Shown: positions 28,015-36,874 of the stretch, piece after piece
How positions within the stretch are numbered: the first letter of the stretch is position 1
How the letters are laid out: every line of letters begins with the position of its first letter
Origin: Paenibacillus sp. FSL R7-0273
Lineage (GTDB): Bacteria > Bacillota > Bacilli > Paenibacillales > Paenibacillaceae
DNA length: 64,000 nucleotides
Direction: 5' to 3'
Assembly (NCBI RefSeq): GCF_000758625.1
Contig: NZ_CP009283.1
Span: 3,917,501-3,981,500 of the forward strand
Position numbers and translations under genes: made by a program
Notes under the pieces: model-generated
The model's input: only the letters and a program-made list of their open reading frames with translations
The model's database searches: none
Told to the model about the DNA's origin: nothing

Positions 28015-31000
28015 ATGAAAATGAAAAAGATTAATCTCTGGCTTGTTCTAATTCTGATAGTCACCCAGTGGACTGCCAGCTTTGGAGCCGTCAACGAGCG
28101 CGCTTACGCAGAGCCCGCCAGCATTAAGGAAAATCTGATTACCAGCGTAACCCTGTCCGTGTACACAGATGATCAGTATTCAGAGACTGTCTCCGGAAAT
28201 GTGTATCAGCTCGATTCCTATTCCGAGTTAAACTATACCTGGTCTTTGGGTGACGGACATGGATATAAGGCAGGCTCTACCTTTGAATTTGATTTACCCC
28301 GGCCCTTTGAGCTCTACAACGACTTAGATGGAGCGCTTCTGTTTGAAGGGGAAGAGGTCGGCACTTATCATGTCAATAAGGACAATAATCATGTGAGCTT
28401 TACGTTTAATGAATTTATAGAGCAATATGATCAGGTAAGAGGAACGTTTACTGTCCGTTCTCTGCTTAGCTCCAAAAAAATCAGCGGATCTACGAAGCAG
28501 CTTGTAGAGTTCCCGGTACGCGGAGGCACGCAGGTTATTGAGCTTCAGTTCAAACCGAACGTCAGTTCAACTGTGGAGAAGAAAGGCAATCCCTTGCCAC
28601 AGTTCTACAATCCCACACAAATCGGCTGGACGATTGATGTAAATAAATCTCTGGATCGTGTAAGCGGTGCTTCTGTCTCTGATGCGATACCACCTGGTTT
28701 GGAACTGGATACAAGCTCCATCGTCGTCCGCGAGCTCGGAGTGAATCTGGACGGAACCGTTACACCAGGAGCTGCTGTAGCAGCTAACAGCTATGATGCT
28801 TCCGGTTCCACAAAGTCACAGCTTGAATTAAAATTCAAGCAGAATCCGATTACCCAGGCCTATCGCGTAGAATTTATTACTGATATTACGGCCAGCGGTG
28901 AAGATGCAGCAAGCTATGAGAACACGGCGATTTTTAGCGGAGACGACGGGTTATCCAAAGAGTCCAAGGCTACCGTATCCGTTGGCCGGGGCAAGCCGCT
29001 TAATAAAGAAGTAATAGATTATGATTCTGCAACCCAGACTATTTCCTGGGCCATCGAGTTTAACTACAACCAGAAGTTTGTCAAGGCAAACGAAGCCGTG
29101 CTTAAGGATACGGTTGGCCTTAACCAGGAACTCCTTCCGGACACACTCAAGGTATATCCGGTGACGATTGGGGATGACGGGAAAGGGATAAAAGACAGCC
29201 AGCCGCTCCCGGAAAGTAAATATACCGTTGTCAGCTCAACAGCAGATAATAAGTTTCAATTTGAACTTAAATTTAAGGATGACATTCAGTCGGCATACCG
29301 TATTGAATACAAAACGAAAGCATCGGGACGTGTATTTGAGAATAGCAGGATCACTAATGAAGTAAGCTTCAATGAACATACGGATTCTGCCTATAAAGAT
29401 ATTACACAGCAAATTTTAACCAAGGGCTACAGCAATGTGGATTATCTGAATAAAACGGTGAAGTGGACGATTACAATTAACAAAGATGCTAAAACCATGA
29501 ATAATCTGAAAATAACAGACAGCTTTGTTAATGCAGGGCTCAAGCTGGTTCCGGGAACCCTTTCCATAAAGCCATCGGGAGGAGGAACCCCAGCCCAGTA
29601 TGAGGTGGATTACAACGGCCATGACCCTGCAGCCGCCAATGACGGCTTCACGGTTCAATTTAAAGCTCCGGTCACAGAACCATATGTAATTACCTACACC
29701 ACACAGTTTAATTACGATTGGCTGGTATCGGGTAAAGACAGATTTATAAACACAGCCGCTCTGGAGTGGACAGAGACAGGGGAGACTTCCCCGCGCACCA
29801 AAACAGCATCTGCTACATTCAATCCCAGAGATGAAGTAAAGAATAACGGGGTCAAGAACGGCTCATATGATGCATCTGCCAAAAAAATCACCTGGAATGT
29901 CGGGGCCAATTATAATATGAAGACCCTGAAAAACGCCAAGCTGATAGATACGATCAGCACCGGCCAGGTAGTAGATCTGGATTCAGTAAAGGTGTTCAAA
30001 TGGACCTACGGGGCAAACGGAAACCCGGAAGCGGACGTGAACATCAACGAAGCTGCATACAAGGTAGCGTTAAACGGTTCAAAGCTGGAGATAAGCTTTA
30101 ATCAGGAGATTAATTATGCATTCTACGTTACTTTTAAGACGTCTTTTGCCGATCAGGTAATTGATTTGAAGCAAATCGATAATACGGCTGTGCTGTATGA
30201 TGGCTCGGTCAGGGAATCCGCTGACTTAAATGCTTCTGTAAGCATCCCTAACGGAGGCGAGTACATTGCCAAATCAGGCGCACAAAACGGGAATAAGATG
30301 GACTGGACCATCCAAATCAACCGTAACCAGTCCCTTGTGAAGGACGCTGTAATTACCGATATCCCTAGTGATAATCAAATCCTGCTCACCAATTCCTTCC
30401 ACCTCTTTAAGACAAATGTTGCCGGCAACGGCACAGTAACACCGTCCAGTGAGGAATTAGTCCGAGGAACCGATTATACACTGACCTTCTTGAAAGACAG
30501 TGAGGGCAGGGAAAGCTTCCAGATCAAATTCCTGAAAGAAATTTCGGAAGCCTACATTCTTCAATATCAGTCCGTTATCACTGCACAAAACAATGAAAAG
30601 GTTAGTAACCGGATTGACCTTGAAGGTAAAAATGTGAAGGAAGTTACCAAAGACAGCACCGCTGAAATCATAGTTAAGCTTTCCAGCGGATCAGGCACCG
30701 GAAGCGGTGTAAGAGGATCACTCAGCATTGAAAAAATCGATGCGGATAATCACTCGAAAAGACTCAATGGAGCTGCTTTTGACTTGTTCCGCGTTGCCGG
30801 AGATGAGCAAATATGGATTAACGAAGGCATAACAGATGCAGACGGTAAGCTTATATTTACAAAATTACTTAGCGGCAAATACATGGTAATTGAAAAAACG
30901 GCGCCGGCGGGATATCTGTTAGATCAGAATCCTCATCCGGTAACTATTAATTCAGCTGCCGGAATAGAGCTGCAGATTACAAACAAAACTTCAGCAACGC

Positions 31001-31980
31001 CAACACCTGTGCCAACGGCAACGCCAACACCTGTGCCAACGGCAACGCCAACACCTGTGCCAACGGCAACGCCAACACCTGTGCCAACGGCAACGCCAAC
31101 ACCTGTGCCAACGGCAACGCCAACTCCTGTACCGACGGCAACACCGACACCTGTGCCAACAGCAACACCGACACCTGTGCCGACAGCGACGGCAACGCCT
31201 GTACCAACAGCAACACCGACACCTGTGCCAATAGCAACACCGACACCTGTGCCAATAGCAACACCGACACCTGTGCCGACAGCGACGGCAACGCCTGTAC
31301 CAACAGCAACACCGACACCTGTGCCAACGGCGACGCCAACGCCTGCTCCGACGGCGACAGCAGAACCAACATCGACGCCATTTGTACCGTTCATACCAAC
31401 GCCGACTCCAATTACTCCAGTTGTACCAGGAACAGTGGTTACACCGGGTCCGTCAGCTAGTCCGTCAGCTAGTCCGTCAGCCAGTCCGGAGGCAACACCT
31501 TCCGTTACTCCTGGAACTGTACCAACATCGGCACCAACAACGGCACCCGCAGTAAGCAATCCGCCTATTCCTAAACCTACGCCAGCCAATACACTGGAGG
31601 AAATTCCGGTAGAAGGGGAGATCCCGCTCGGTGGAATTCCAAGCATCGGTTCTGAGCCCGGGCATGGAACTGTCGTAATTACACCTGACGGCAAATGGAG
31701 ATATACACCTGATCCAGACTTTACCGGCAAAGACAAGTTCACTATTATCATTAGTGACAAGGGGGAGGATCAGGAAATTGAAATTGAAGTCCTGGTAGAT
31801 GAGGTGCCGAAAGGTGCTGTAGATGAACCTGCTCAGAACGCACCAACCAAACAGGACAGCATGCCGAATAAGCTTCCTCAAACAGGAGAAGAGTCTCCAT
31901 TCCTGATCTATGTTACAGGAATAGGATTGATCCTCTTGGGCATCATGCTTTCCAGAATTTATAAAGAATCCAAAAGATAA
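28015..31980 (+). CDS. LPXTG-anchored multi-Ig surface adhesin (MSCRAMM-like)
   Basis: A 1321-residue wall protein. The signal peptide ends around AYAEPA. A first adhesin domain (about 40-185) is followed by about five repeats of 120-140 residues (near 190, 325, 475, 610 and 745) with the pattern ISWAIEFNYNQ or VKWTITINKD followed by KITDSF or VLKDTV. This is the collagen/fibrinogen-binding Ig type that can form isopeptide cross-links. Next comes a SpaA/Cna-B-like domain (about 900-990; SIEKIDADN, E-box VIEKTAPAGY). A 15-unit ATPTPVPT linker follows, then a Thr/Ser/Pro stretch, a cadherin-like Ig domain (GTVVITPDGKWRYTPDPDF), and the sorting signal LPQTGEE (about 1287), a helix and a positive tail. 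Sortase should link it to peptidoglycan; no sortase gene is in the window. It likely binds host, plant or matrix polymer. Confidence 0.9.
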   Translation: MKMKKINLWLVLILIVTQWTASFGAVNERAYAEPASIKENLITSVTLSVYTDDQYSETVSGNVYQLDSYSELNYTWSLGDGHGYKAGSTFEFDLPRPFELYNDLDGALLFEGEEVGTYHVNKDNNHVSFTFNEFIEQYDQVRGTFTVRSLLSSKKISGSTKQLVEFPVRGGTQVIELQFKPNVSSTVEKKGNPLPQFYNPTQIGWTIDVNKSLDRVSGASVSDAIPPGLELDTSSIVVRELGVNLDGTVTPGAAVAANSYDASGSTKSQLELKFKQNPITQAYRVEFITDITASGEDAASYENTAIFSGDDGLSKESKATVSVGRGKPLNKEVIDYDSATQTISWAIEFNYNQKFVKANEAVLKDTVGLNQELLPDTLKVYPVTIGDDGKGIKDSQPLPESKYTVVSSTADNKFQFELKFKDDIQSAYRIEYKTKASGRVFENSRITNEVSFNEHTDSAYKDITQQILTKGYSNVDYLNKTVKWTITINKDAKTMNNLKITDSFVNAGLKLVPGTLSIKPSGGGTPAQYEVDYNGHDPAAANDGFTVQFKAPVTEPYVITYTTQFNYDWLVSGKDRFINTAALEWTETGETSPRTKTASATFNPRDEVKNNGVKNGSYDASAKKITWNVGANYNMKTLKNAKLIDTISTGQVVDLDSVKVFKWTYGANGNPEADVNINEAAYKVALNGSKLEISFNQEINYAFYVTFKTSFADQVIDLKQIDNTAVLYDGSVRESADLNASVSIPNGGEYIAKSGAQNGNKMDWTIQINRNQSLVKDAVITDIPSDNQILLTNSFHLFKTNVAGNGTVTPSSEELVRGTDYTLTFLKDSEGRESFQIKFLKEISEAYILQYQSVITAQNNEKVSNRIDLEGKNVKEVTKDSTAEIIVKLSSGSGTGSGVRGSLSIEKIDADNHSKRLNGAAFDLFRVAGDEQIWINEGITDADGKLIFTKLLSGKYMVIEKTAPAGYLLDQNPHPVTINSAAGIELQITNKTSATPTPVPTATPTPVPTATPTPVPTATPTPVPTATPTPVPTATPTPVPTATPTPVPTATPTPVPTATATPVPTATPTPVPIATPTPVPIATPTPVPTATATPVPTATPTPVPTATPTPAPTATAEPTSTPFVPFIPTPTPITPVVPGTVVTPGPSASPSASPSASPEATPSVTPGTVPTSAPTTAPAVSNPPIPKPTPANTLEEIPVEGEIPLGGIPSIGSEPGHGTVVITPDGKWRYTPDPDFTGKDKFTIIISDKGEDQEIEIEVLVDEVPKGAVDEPAQNAPTKQDSMPNKLPQTGEESPFLIYVTGIGLILLGIMLSRIYKESKR
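30994..31353 (+). repeat. 24-bp coding minisatellite, 15 units (ATPTPVPT linker)
   Basis: Fifteen tandem 24-base units encode the octapeptide ATPTPVPT with small changes ([24 protein letters not shown] last). The first five units are nearly identical at DNA level, which points to recent expansion. The frame is preserved because 24 is a multiple of three. It forms a stiff, probably length-variable stalk lifting the adhesin head from the wall. Confidence 0.95.
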
Positions 31981-31990
31981 CATGACATAA

Positions 31991-32032
31991 AAAAAGACCG
32001 CGGCTTCATTATAATGAAGCCGCGGTCTTTTT
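31991..32032. terminator. Bidirectional terminator between adhesin and response regulator
   Basis: A perfect 20-bp inverted repeat (31991-32010 with 32013-32032) with AAAAA/TTTTT at its ends. It can stop transcription from both sides. The last codons and the TAA stop (32009-32011) of the response regulator lie inside it. Confidence 0.9.
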
Positions 32033-33181
32033 GGCATGGGGGACAGGCCTGGAATTATTATGCTTCCAGTCCCTGAACCATTTTGTTATTTCTCCCGGAG
32101 GCTCAATTCCGAGTTCCTTCCAAAGGAGGTCTGACAGCTGGTTATACTGGCTCTCCACACTTGCCCGGTCGCCAATACTCTCATAGACTTTCATAAGCCC
32201 GAAATGCGCCTGCTCGAAATACGGCTGCATAGCCACAATACGCTGATAGACCGTTACTGCTTCCGCCGGTTTGTTGCAGGCAATGTAAAATTCAGCGATG
32301 CTTATGGCATGATGAAGCCAAATGGTCCGAAGACGCTGCCGCTCGCTCTCAGCCCATAAATAGTCATAATCCCCCAAATAGTCTCCTATGTAAAGCTCGA
32401 ATAACCGGTGATGCTCCAGAATATTGCTGGAATGAATGTAGGACAGGCGCTGAATTCCGCTTTCCCAGTCATCAACGTCCACATGCAAGTCCCCGGCCTC
32501 AAGCATATATCCTTCACCGGCACTTACATTACTTATCTGCAGATCAATTTCACCTTGCTTGAGGCACTGCCTTATCTGATAAATGGTAGTGTAAAAAAGC
32601 GTAGAAGCTTTTTTGGCAGGAGTGTCAGGCCATAACAGTTCAATAAGGGCATCTCTGTGAACAAAACGGTTACGGTTATGCAACAAATAAGCAAACAGCT
32701 CCTGAGCCTTCGCAGTGCGCCACCGGAAATTGGGAAGCACATGGCCACCGCGTTCAAAGCGGAGGGATTGAAAACAGTAAACTACTGTATTTTCAACAGG
32801 ATTCAATAAGGAGAGGGAGGCAAGACGTTCCTCAAGGCGTTGCAGTGTCATCTGTAACCTGCTCCGGTTGACGGGCTTCAGTACATAATCTAATGCATTA
32901 AGCTCAAAGGCTTCTACAGCATAGGTATTGTAGGCGGTCAAAAAAACAATCATAGCCTTGGGACAATGGCGCTGAAGCAGCTCCGCTACCATCATACCGT
33001 TAAGCTCAGGCATTTCAATGTCCAAAAAAATGACATCAGGCTTTAACTGCGGGGCAGCCTCTACGGCATGCACCGGATCAGTAAAGCTCCCTACAACATT
33101 TACCGACGTTATTTCTTTAAGCATAAATTCCAGCTTTACAATAGCCAGTCTCTCATCGTCAATTAGCAATGCCCTTATCAA
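32009..33181 (-). CDS. Response regulator with SARP/BTAD-type output domain
   Basis: A 390-residue regulator. The N-terminal receiver (about 1-120) has the acid pair DD, acceptor Asp54 (VIFLDIEMP), Thr in VFLTAY and the VLKP Lys. A winged-helix DNA-binding domain follows (about 140-225; TAKAQELFAYLLHNRNRFVH, LIELLWPDTPAKKASTLFYT). A helical BTAD domain (about 230-375) opens LHVDVDDWESGI. This receiver-SARP combination is known in Bacillota but far less common than OmpR or AraC outputs. GTG 33193 lies inside the AGGAGG itself, so TTG 33181, about ten bases later and giving MIRALLIDDE, is the better start. It is the only response regulator near the two hybrid kinases and is convergent with the adhesin gene, so it is the natural output of that pathway (inference). 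Confidence 0.9.
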   Translation of the reverse strand: MIRALLIDDERLAIVKLEFMLKEITSVNVVGSFTDPVHAVEAAPQLKPDVIFLDIEMPELNGMMVAELLQRHCPKAMIVFLTAYNTYAVEAFELNALDYVLKPVNRSRLQMTLQRLEERLASLSLLNPVENTVVYCFQSLRFERGGHVLPNFRWRTAKAQELFAYLLHNRNRFVHRDALIELLWPDTPAKKASTLFYTTIYQIRQCLKQGEIDLQISNVSAGEGYMLEAGDLHVDVDDWESGIQRLSYIHSSNILEHHRLFELYIGDYLGDYDYLWAESERQRLRTIWLHHAISIAEFYIACNKPAEAVTVYQRIVAMQPYFEQAHFGLMKVYESIGDRASVESQYNQLSDLLWKELGIEPPGEITKWFRDWKHNNSRPVPHAKKTAASL

Positions 33182-33275
33182 ATGCTGTTGCACCTCCTGG
33201 TTTAACTATGAGGACTCAATGCCATTATTATTGCATATTTGAATGGGCTAGCCAATAAAGGCTTTCAGAAAAGCA

Positions 33276-33749
33276 TCAACTATTGTTAATTATGCTCTTG
33301 ATATTCTTAATCGTCGCAAAGTGCATGGCTTCATGGTAAATTAGAAAACCCAGTAACTGTTCTACCGTTGAATAGGTATTCCCTGTAGACGACTTGTAAT
33401 GAGGATTGATTTCCTCTTTCAAATTGCTTGAAAGCACCGATTCAACCCTTTCCATTTGTTCGGTTAACAAGTTAATGATTTGAGACTTTGTTGGCGGCTC
33501 TATATCCCAGTCAGAAGGTTTGGTTCCCGGACTAAACAGCTTGCTAAAATTAGCAGGATCATTCGTTTCTTCCCCGGTAAGCTGGAAAGCAAACTTCTCA
33601 AATACAACATACATGTGGCCTAGATTCCATATTATATTGTTTTTTAATCCTGCCGGAATGATTTCCGCGTCAGCATCACTTATGCTCCGCACATAATCAA
33701 CGGTCTGACGGCGAACAAATCCCAATTGATCCACGACAAAATTACTCAT
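33276..33749 (-). CDS. DinB family protein
   Basis: A 157-residue four-helix-bundle protein of the DinB/YfiT-like superfamily. Conserved metal-site regions are visible: NLGHMYVVFEKF (His in helix 2) and LIYHEAMHFATIKN (two His in the last helix). Members are often thiol-dependent (bacillithiol) S-transferases or damage-induced proteins of unknown substrate. ATG 33749 follows AAGGAGG. It is not obviously coupled to the TetR gene upstream, which is 74 bases away on the same strand. The exact reaction cannot be told from sequence. Confidence 0.85.
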   Translation of the reverse strand: MSNFVVDQLGFVRRQTVDYVRSISDADAEIIPAGLKNNIIWNLGHMYVVFEKFAFQLTGEETNDPANFSKLFSPGTKPSDWDIEPPTKSQIINLLTEQMERVESVLSSNLKEEINPHYKSSTGNTYSTVEQLLGFLIYHEAMHFATIKNIKSIINNS

Positions 33750-33823
33750 GATTTTGAACCTCCTTATAAAGTCACTGACGAACGTAGAAAAGACAATATT
33801 CTTCTGTCAGATAGCACCACTGC

Positions 33824-34390
33824 TTAAGCTTCTATTATTTTCGAGATTCGCTGTGCAAGGTTTGCCAACGTACGTTCAAAAAAGGATTCATCATGAAGTG
33901 CTCTGCTCAGAATTAATCCCCCCTGAATACCAGCAATGGTTTCCTCTGAAATTTGGTCAGCGGATTCTTGGGAGACGCCTGTTCGAACTAATGCCGCACT
34001 TAATGCGTCAATCCATCTTATAAAATACTGCCGAATAACAGCAGCGAACCGGTCTCTTGTTTCATCTAAAGCAAATGCACCAATAAGACATATACGCTGT
34101 CCCGACTGAAAATAAGTATCGACCTCTTGCCACATATGATCGATGGCTGTCTTGGGTTCATGCTTTTCGAGCGGTTCAAAAATATTACTGATAAACCACT
34201 GATCAATATGAGCCAGAATTTCAGCAGCCATCTGATCTTTTCCTCCGGGGAAGAAATGATACAAGCTTCCTTTAGATAGACGGGTCCGGGCTGTTATTTT
34301 ACTCATGGACGCACCCTCATAGCCTAATTCACGAAATACCTCAGTGACGAGAGCCGTTACATCAGATTTTTCAAAAACAGTACGAGTCAT
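33824..34390 (-). CDS. TetR family transcriptional repressor
   Basis: A 188-residue repressor with the classic N-terminal [23 protein letters not shown], then [17 protein letters not shown] (recognition helix near residues 34-43). The C-terminal helices form the ligand pocket and dimer face. Its ATG overlaps the TGA of the DUF1348 gene by four bases (ATGA), so the two are coupled and the repressor is made as the second cistron. The palindrome ACCGATCGGT inside the promoter of the pair is the likely operator, giving autoregulation. The inducer is unknown; relatives respond to small electrophiles or drugs. Confidence 0.88.
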   Translation of the reverse strand: MTRTVFEKSDVTALVTEVFRELGYEGASMSKITARTRLSKGSLYHFFPGGKDQMAAEILAHIDQWFISNIFEPLEKHEPKTAIDHMWQEVDTYFQSGQRICLIGAFALDETRDRFAAVIRQYFIRWIDALSAALVRTGVSQESADQISEETIAGIQGGLILSRALHDESFFERTLANLAQRISKIIEA

Positions 34391-34848
34391 AGGTTCAACT
34401 CGCTTAGGCTTGGATGATCAGCGGGACGCGTGCCGAGTGGCCAATGAAATTTACGTTCCTCTTCTTTAATCGGCATGTCATTAATCGAAGCAAATCTGCG
34501 TTTCATCAAGCCGTCATCAGCAAATTCCCAATTCTCGTTCCCATACGATCTGAACCAATTGCCGCTGTCATCATGCCATTCATATGCGAATCTTACAGCA
34601 ATACGGTTATCCGTAAATGACCATAGTTCCTTGATAAGCCGGTAGTCCAGCTCCTTGGCCCATTTTCTAGTCAGTAAAGAGACAATTTCTTGACGGCCTG
34701 TTATAAAATCACTCCGGTTTCTCCAATAACAATCCTCAGTATATACAAGTGAGACGCGCTGGGGATCCCGGCTATTCCAGCTGTCTTCTGCCATACGGGT
34801 TTTTTGAATTGCCGTTTCACGAGTGAATGGGGGAGTTAAGTTAGTCAT
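34387..34848 (-). CDS. DUF1348 / NTF2-like family protein
   Basis: A 153-residue protein of the nuclear transport factor 2 fold, DUF1348 subgroup. Recognisable segments are [54 protein letters not shown] and the tail [15 protein letters not shown]. The fold is a cone-shaped barrel that often holds small hydrophobic ligands; the reaction, if any, is unknown. It is first in an operon with TetR and has a sigma-A-type promoter with an operator, so it is probably induced by the compound that the repressor senses. Confidence 0.87.
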   Translation of the reverse strand: MTNLTPPFTRETAIQKTRMAEDSWNSRDPQRVSLVYTEDCYWRNRSDFITGRQEIVSLLTRKWAKELDYRLIKELWSFTDNRIAVRFAYEWHDDSGNWFRSYGNENWEFADDGLMKRRFASINDMPIKEEERKFHWPLGTRPADHPSLSELNL

Positions 34849-34881
34849 TTAAATTTCCTCACTTTCTATACCGTTTGTGTT

Positions 34882-34910
34882 AGTATATACCGATCGGTTT
34901 AGATATGCAA
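34882..34910 (-). promoter_or_regulatory. Promoter with TetR operator in the spacer
   Basis: On the minus strand TTGCAT (-35, 34905-34910), a 17-base spacer and TATACT (-10, 34882-34887) form a good sigma-A promoter. The spacer contains the perfect palindrome ACCGATCGGT (34889-34898). A repressor dimer there would exclude RNA polymerase. Confidence 0.75.
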
Positions 34911-34982
34911 GCTATCTTTTCTATTCTTCATATTTATGATGAGAGCATGCTCAAGGGAGCCAGTAACCATCCATTATCTGCG

Positions 34983-35036
34983 GAACTTGAATTTATGAAA
35001 ACAAGAATTCAACTTCATTTTATAAAAGCGCTTGCA
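34983..35036 (+). promoter_or_regulatory. Inverted repeat and cre-like box before the YesM/YesN locus
   Basis: GAACTTGAATT (34983-34993) faces AATTCAACTTC (35006-35016), ten of eleven positions complementary. TAAAAGCGCTTGCA (35023-35036) matches the cre pattern at 12 of 14 positions with a perfect AAGCGCTT core. Both lie just before the sensor kinase gene. Confidence 0.4.
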
Positions 35037-35107
35037 TGATAACACTCTCTTGCCGGGGCATCGATGCGATAATAGACAAGAGCATTAAGCAGAAAGGGGG
35101 CGGGTTC

Positions 35108-36874
35108 TTGGGAGCGCTGAGGCTCATTATACATTACATGCAGCAAGCGACAATGAAGAAGCGGATTATGTTTATTTTTGCGACGGGGACATTGATTCCC
35201 TTCCTATGCGCGGCACTTCTGTCTTATCGCACGATGTCCTCAATCCTTACTAGCAACCTGGATAGCAGTGTGCGCAGCAATCTGAAGCAGGTGGAATTAT
35301 CACTGGAACGGACGATCAGCAACCTGAACCATGTCTCACAGCAGCTTGCGTTTCAGGGCAGCATCGGCAAGAAGGTCGACTCGCTCCTCTCCTCGGACCA
35401 GCCGTACGAGAAGGCGGTACTGACAGAAGAGATTAATACGGAGCTTAATTTGATCTCCTTCACCAATCCCACGATCGGCCTCATGATGTACTATTCCGGG
35501 TCTAAAGGCGAGTACCTGTTCAACAGTACCATAGTGAAAGAGGATTATGAGGTTGACGGTCTGCCGCTGCTGGCTGAGTATTTCCGGATTTCCTATTTTG
35601 GCCCTCATATCAGCAATGAGCGCTACAATGACGAGTATGTCATTTCGGCGCTGCGCAAGGTAGAACTTCCGGGAGCTGCCGATGAGATGTACGTTTACGT
35701 GGAATCAGGATTTAAGATGACTCCGTCCATTTTTGAGAACAATCTTGAGGATTCCTCCTTCTATCTGATTCTGGATAATGATAAACGGATTGCTTACAGC
35801 GATGTGCCTGATACCTTTGCTACGGACGGTCATTTCGACGACGGCCCGGATAGCGGGGGATCTGGGCTGCAAAGCGGCTATTATTGGTTTGAGAGCACAA
35901 GCAATCAGGGGTGGAGCGTCGTCTCGCTGATTCCGCAGAAGGAATACAACAATGCGAAGAACCGCTGGGTCGTTCAGATGGTTTATTTGTTCTTGTTATT
36001 TCTGGGAAGCAGCCTGCTTATCTCTTGGTTCTTATGGAAAATGGTCTACGTTCCGCTGCAGCAGTTCAACCTGCAGATCAAGTCCATCACACAGCGCAAT
36101 ACGGCGCTTGCCGACGCTCCGCGCCTGCGGGTGCCTGAGTTTGATTTTCTGCTGAAGCAGCTGCAAAACATGAAGGAGCAGATCAACGGCCTGATCGAAG
36201 AAGTGGGCCTTAAAGAGAAACGCAGAGCGGATCTTGAGGTGGAGAAGCTGCTTTATCAGATTAACCCGCATTTTCTGATGAATACACTGGATACGGTCCA
36301 CTGGCTGGCTGTAATGAACGGACAAAAGGATATTGATAAGCTTGTAGTCTCGCTCAATAAGCTGCTCTATTACAATCTGGGCAAACGGGGACCAGTCTCA
36401 ACGATCCGAGAGGAGATTGATTCCATCCGGCAGTATTTGACGCTGCAGCAGGTGCGTTATGATTTCGCCTTTGATGTGCGGATTCAGGTTAACGATGATG
36501 TGCTGGACCTGGTGATTCCCCGGTTTATTTTGCAGCCGATTCTTGAGAATTCCCTGTACCATGGGCTGGATGATGAAGGATATATAGAGGTGGATGTGGT
36601 AAAGGCAGACGGGCAAGTCATTATATCTGTGCATGACAACGGCACCGGCATCTCGGAGGAGGAGATCGGCAGACTGCTGCAGGAGACACAGGTTGAACAG
36701 CAGAAGGCGGGTATGGGCATCGGGATGAGCTATGTGAAGCGGATGATCGAGAACCAGTACGGCCCTTCGGCCAGCCTGGAAATAGACAGTGTACTCGGGA
36801 AAGGCACAACGGTGTATCTGAAATTACCAAGCATGGAGGTTCTGCCGAATGATAAACGTCTTGATCGTGGATGA
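35108..36874 (+). CDS. YesM-like sensor histidine kinase
   Basis: A 588-residue two-TM sensor kinase. TM1 is in KRIMFIFATGTLIPFLCAAL, then an outer Cache-type domain (about 45-285), TM2 (about 295-318), HAMP, and a LytS/YesM-type kinase core. The core has YQINPHFLMNTLD (acceptor His388), N-box LQPILENSLYHG, G1 DNGTGI and GMGIGMSYVKRM. I choose TTG 35108 because AAAGGGGG (35093-35100) is seven bases upstream; the upstream in-frame ATG (35036) has no ribosome binding site and adds an unlikely 24-residue extension. The next gene starts 26 bases before this stop, so kinase and regulator are coupled. The pair should sense a sugar outside the cell and switch on the importer at 38138-43735. Confidence 0.88.
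   Translation: MGALRLIIHYMQQATMKKRIMFIFATGTLIPFLCAALLSYRTMSSILTSNLDSSVRSNLKQVELSLERTISNLNHVSQQLAFQGSIGKKVDSLLSSDQPYEKAVLTEEINTELNLISFTNPTIGLMMYYSGSKGEYLFNSTIVKEDYEVDGLPLLAEYFRISYFGPHISNERYNDEYVISALRKVELPGAADEMYVYVESGFKMTPSIFENNLEDSSFYLILDNDKRIAYSDVPDTFATDGHFDDGPDSGGSGLQSGYYWFESTSNQGWSVVSLIPQKEYNNAKNRWVVQMVYLFLLFLGSSLLISWFLWKMVYVPLQQFNLQIKSITQRNTALADAPRLRVPEFDFLLKQLQNMKEQINGLIEEVGLKEKRRADLEVEKLLYQINPHFLMNTLDTVHWLAVMNGQKDIDKLVVSLNKLLYYNLGKRGPVSTIREEIDSIRQYLTLQQVRYDFAFDVRIQVNDDVLDLVIPRFILQPILENSLYHGLDDEGYIEVDVVKADGQVIISVHDNGTGISEEEIGRLLQETQVEQQKAGMGIGMSYVKRMIENQYGPSASLEIDSVLGKGTTVYLKLPSMEVLPNDKRLDRG

Noticed and set aside
30994..31353. Tandem repeats considered as a CRISPR array
   Set aside because: Units are contiguous 24-mers with no spacers and lie in frame within a coding sequence; no cas genes were seen.
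30933..31760. Gly/Val-rich minus-strand frame resembling a PE_PGRS-like protein
   Set aside because: It is the reverse of the Thr/Pro minisatellite in the adhesin; the repeat period creates open frames on every strand.
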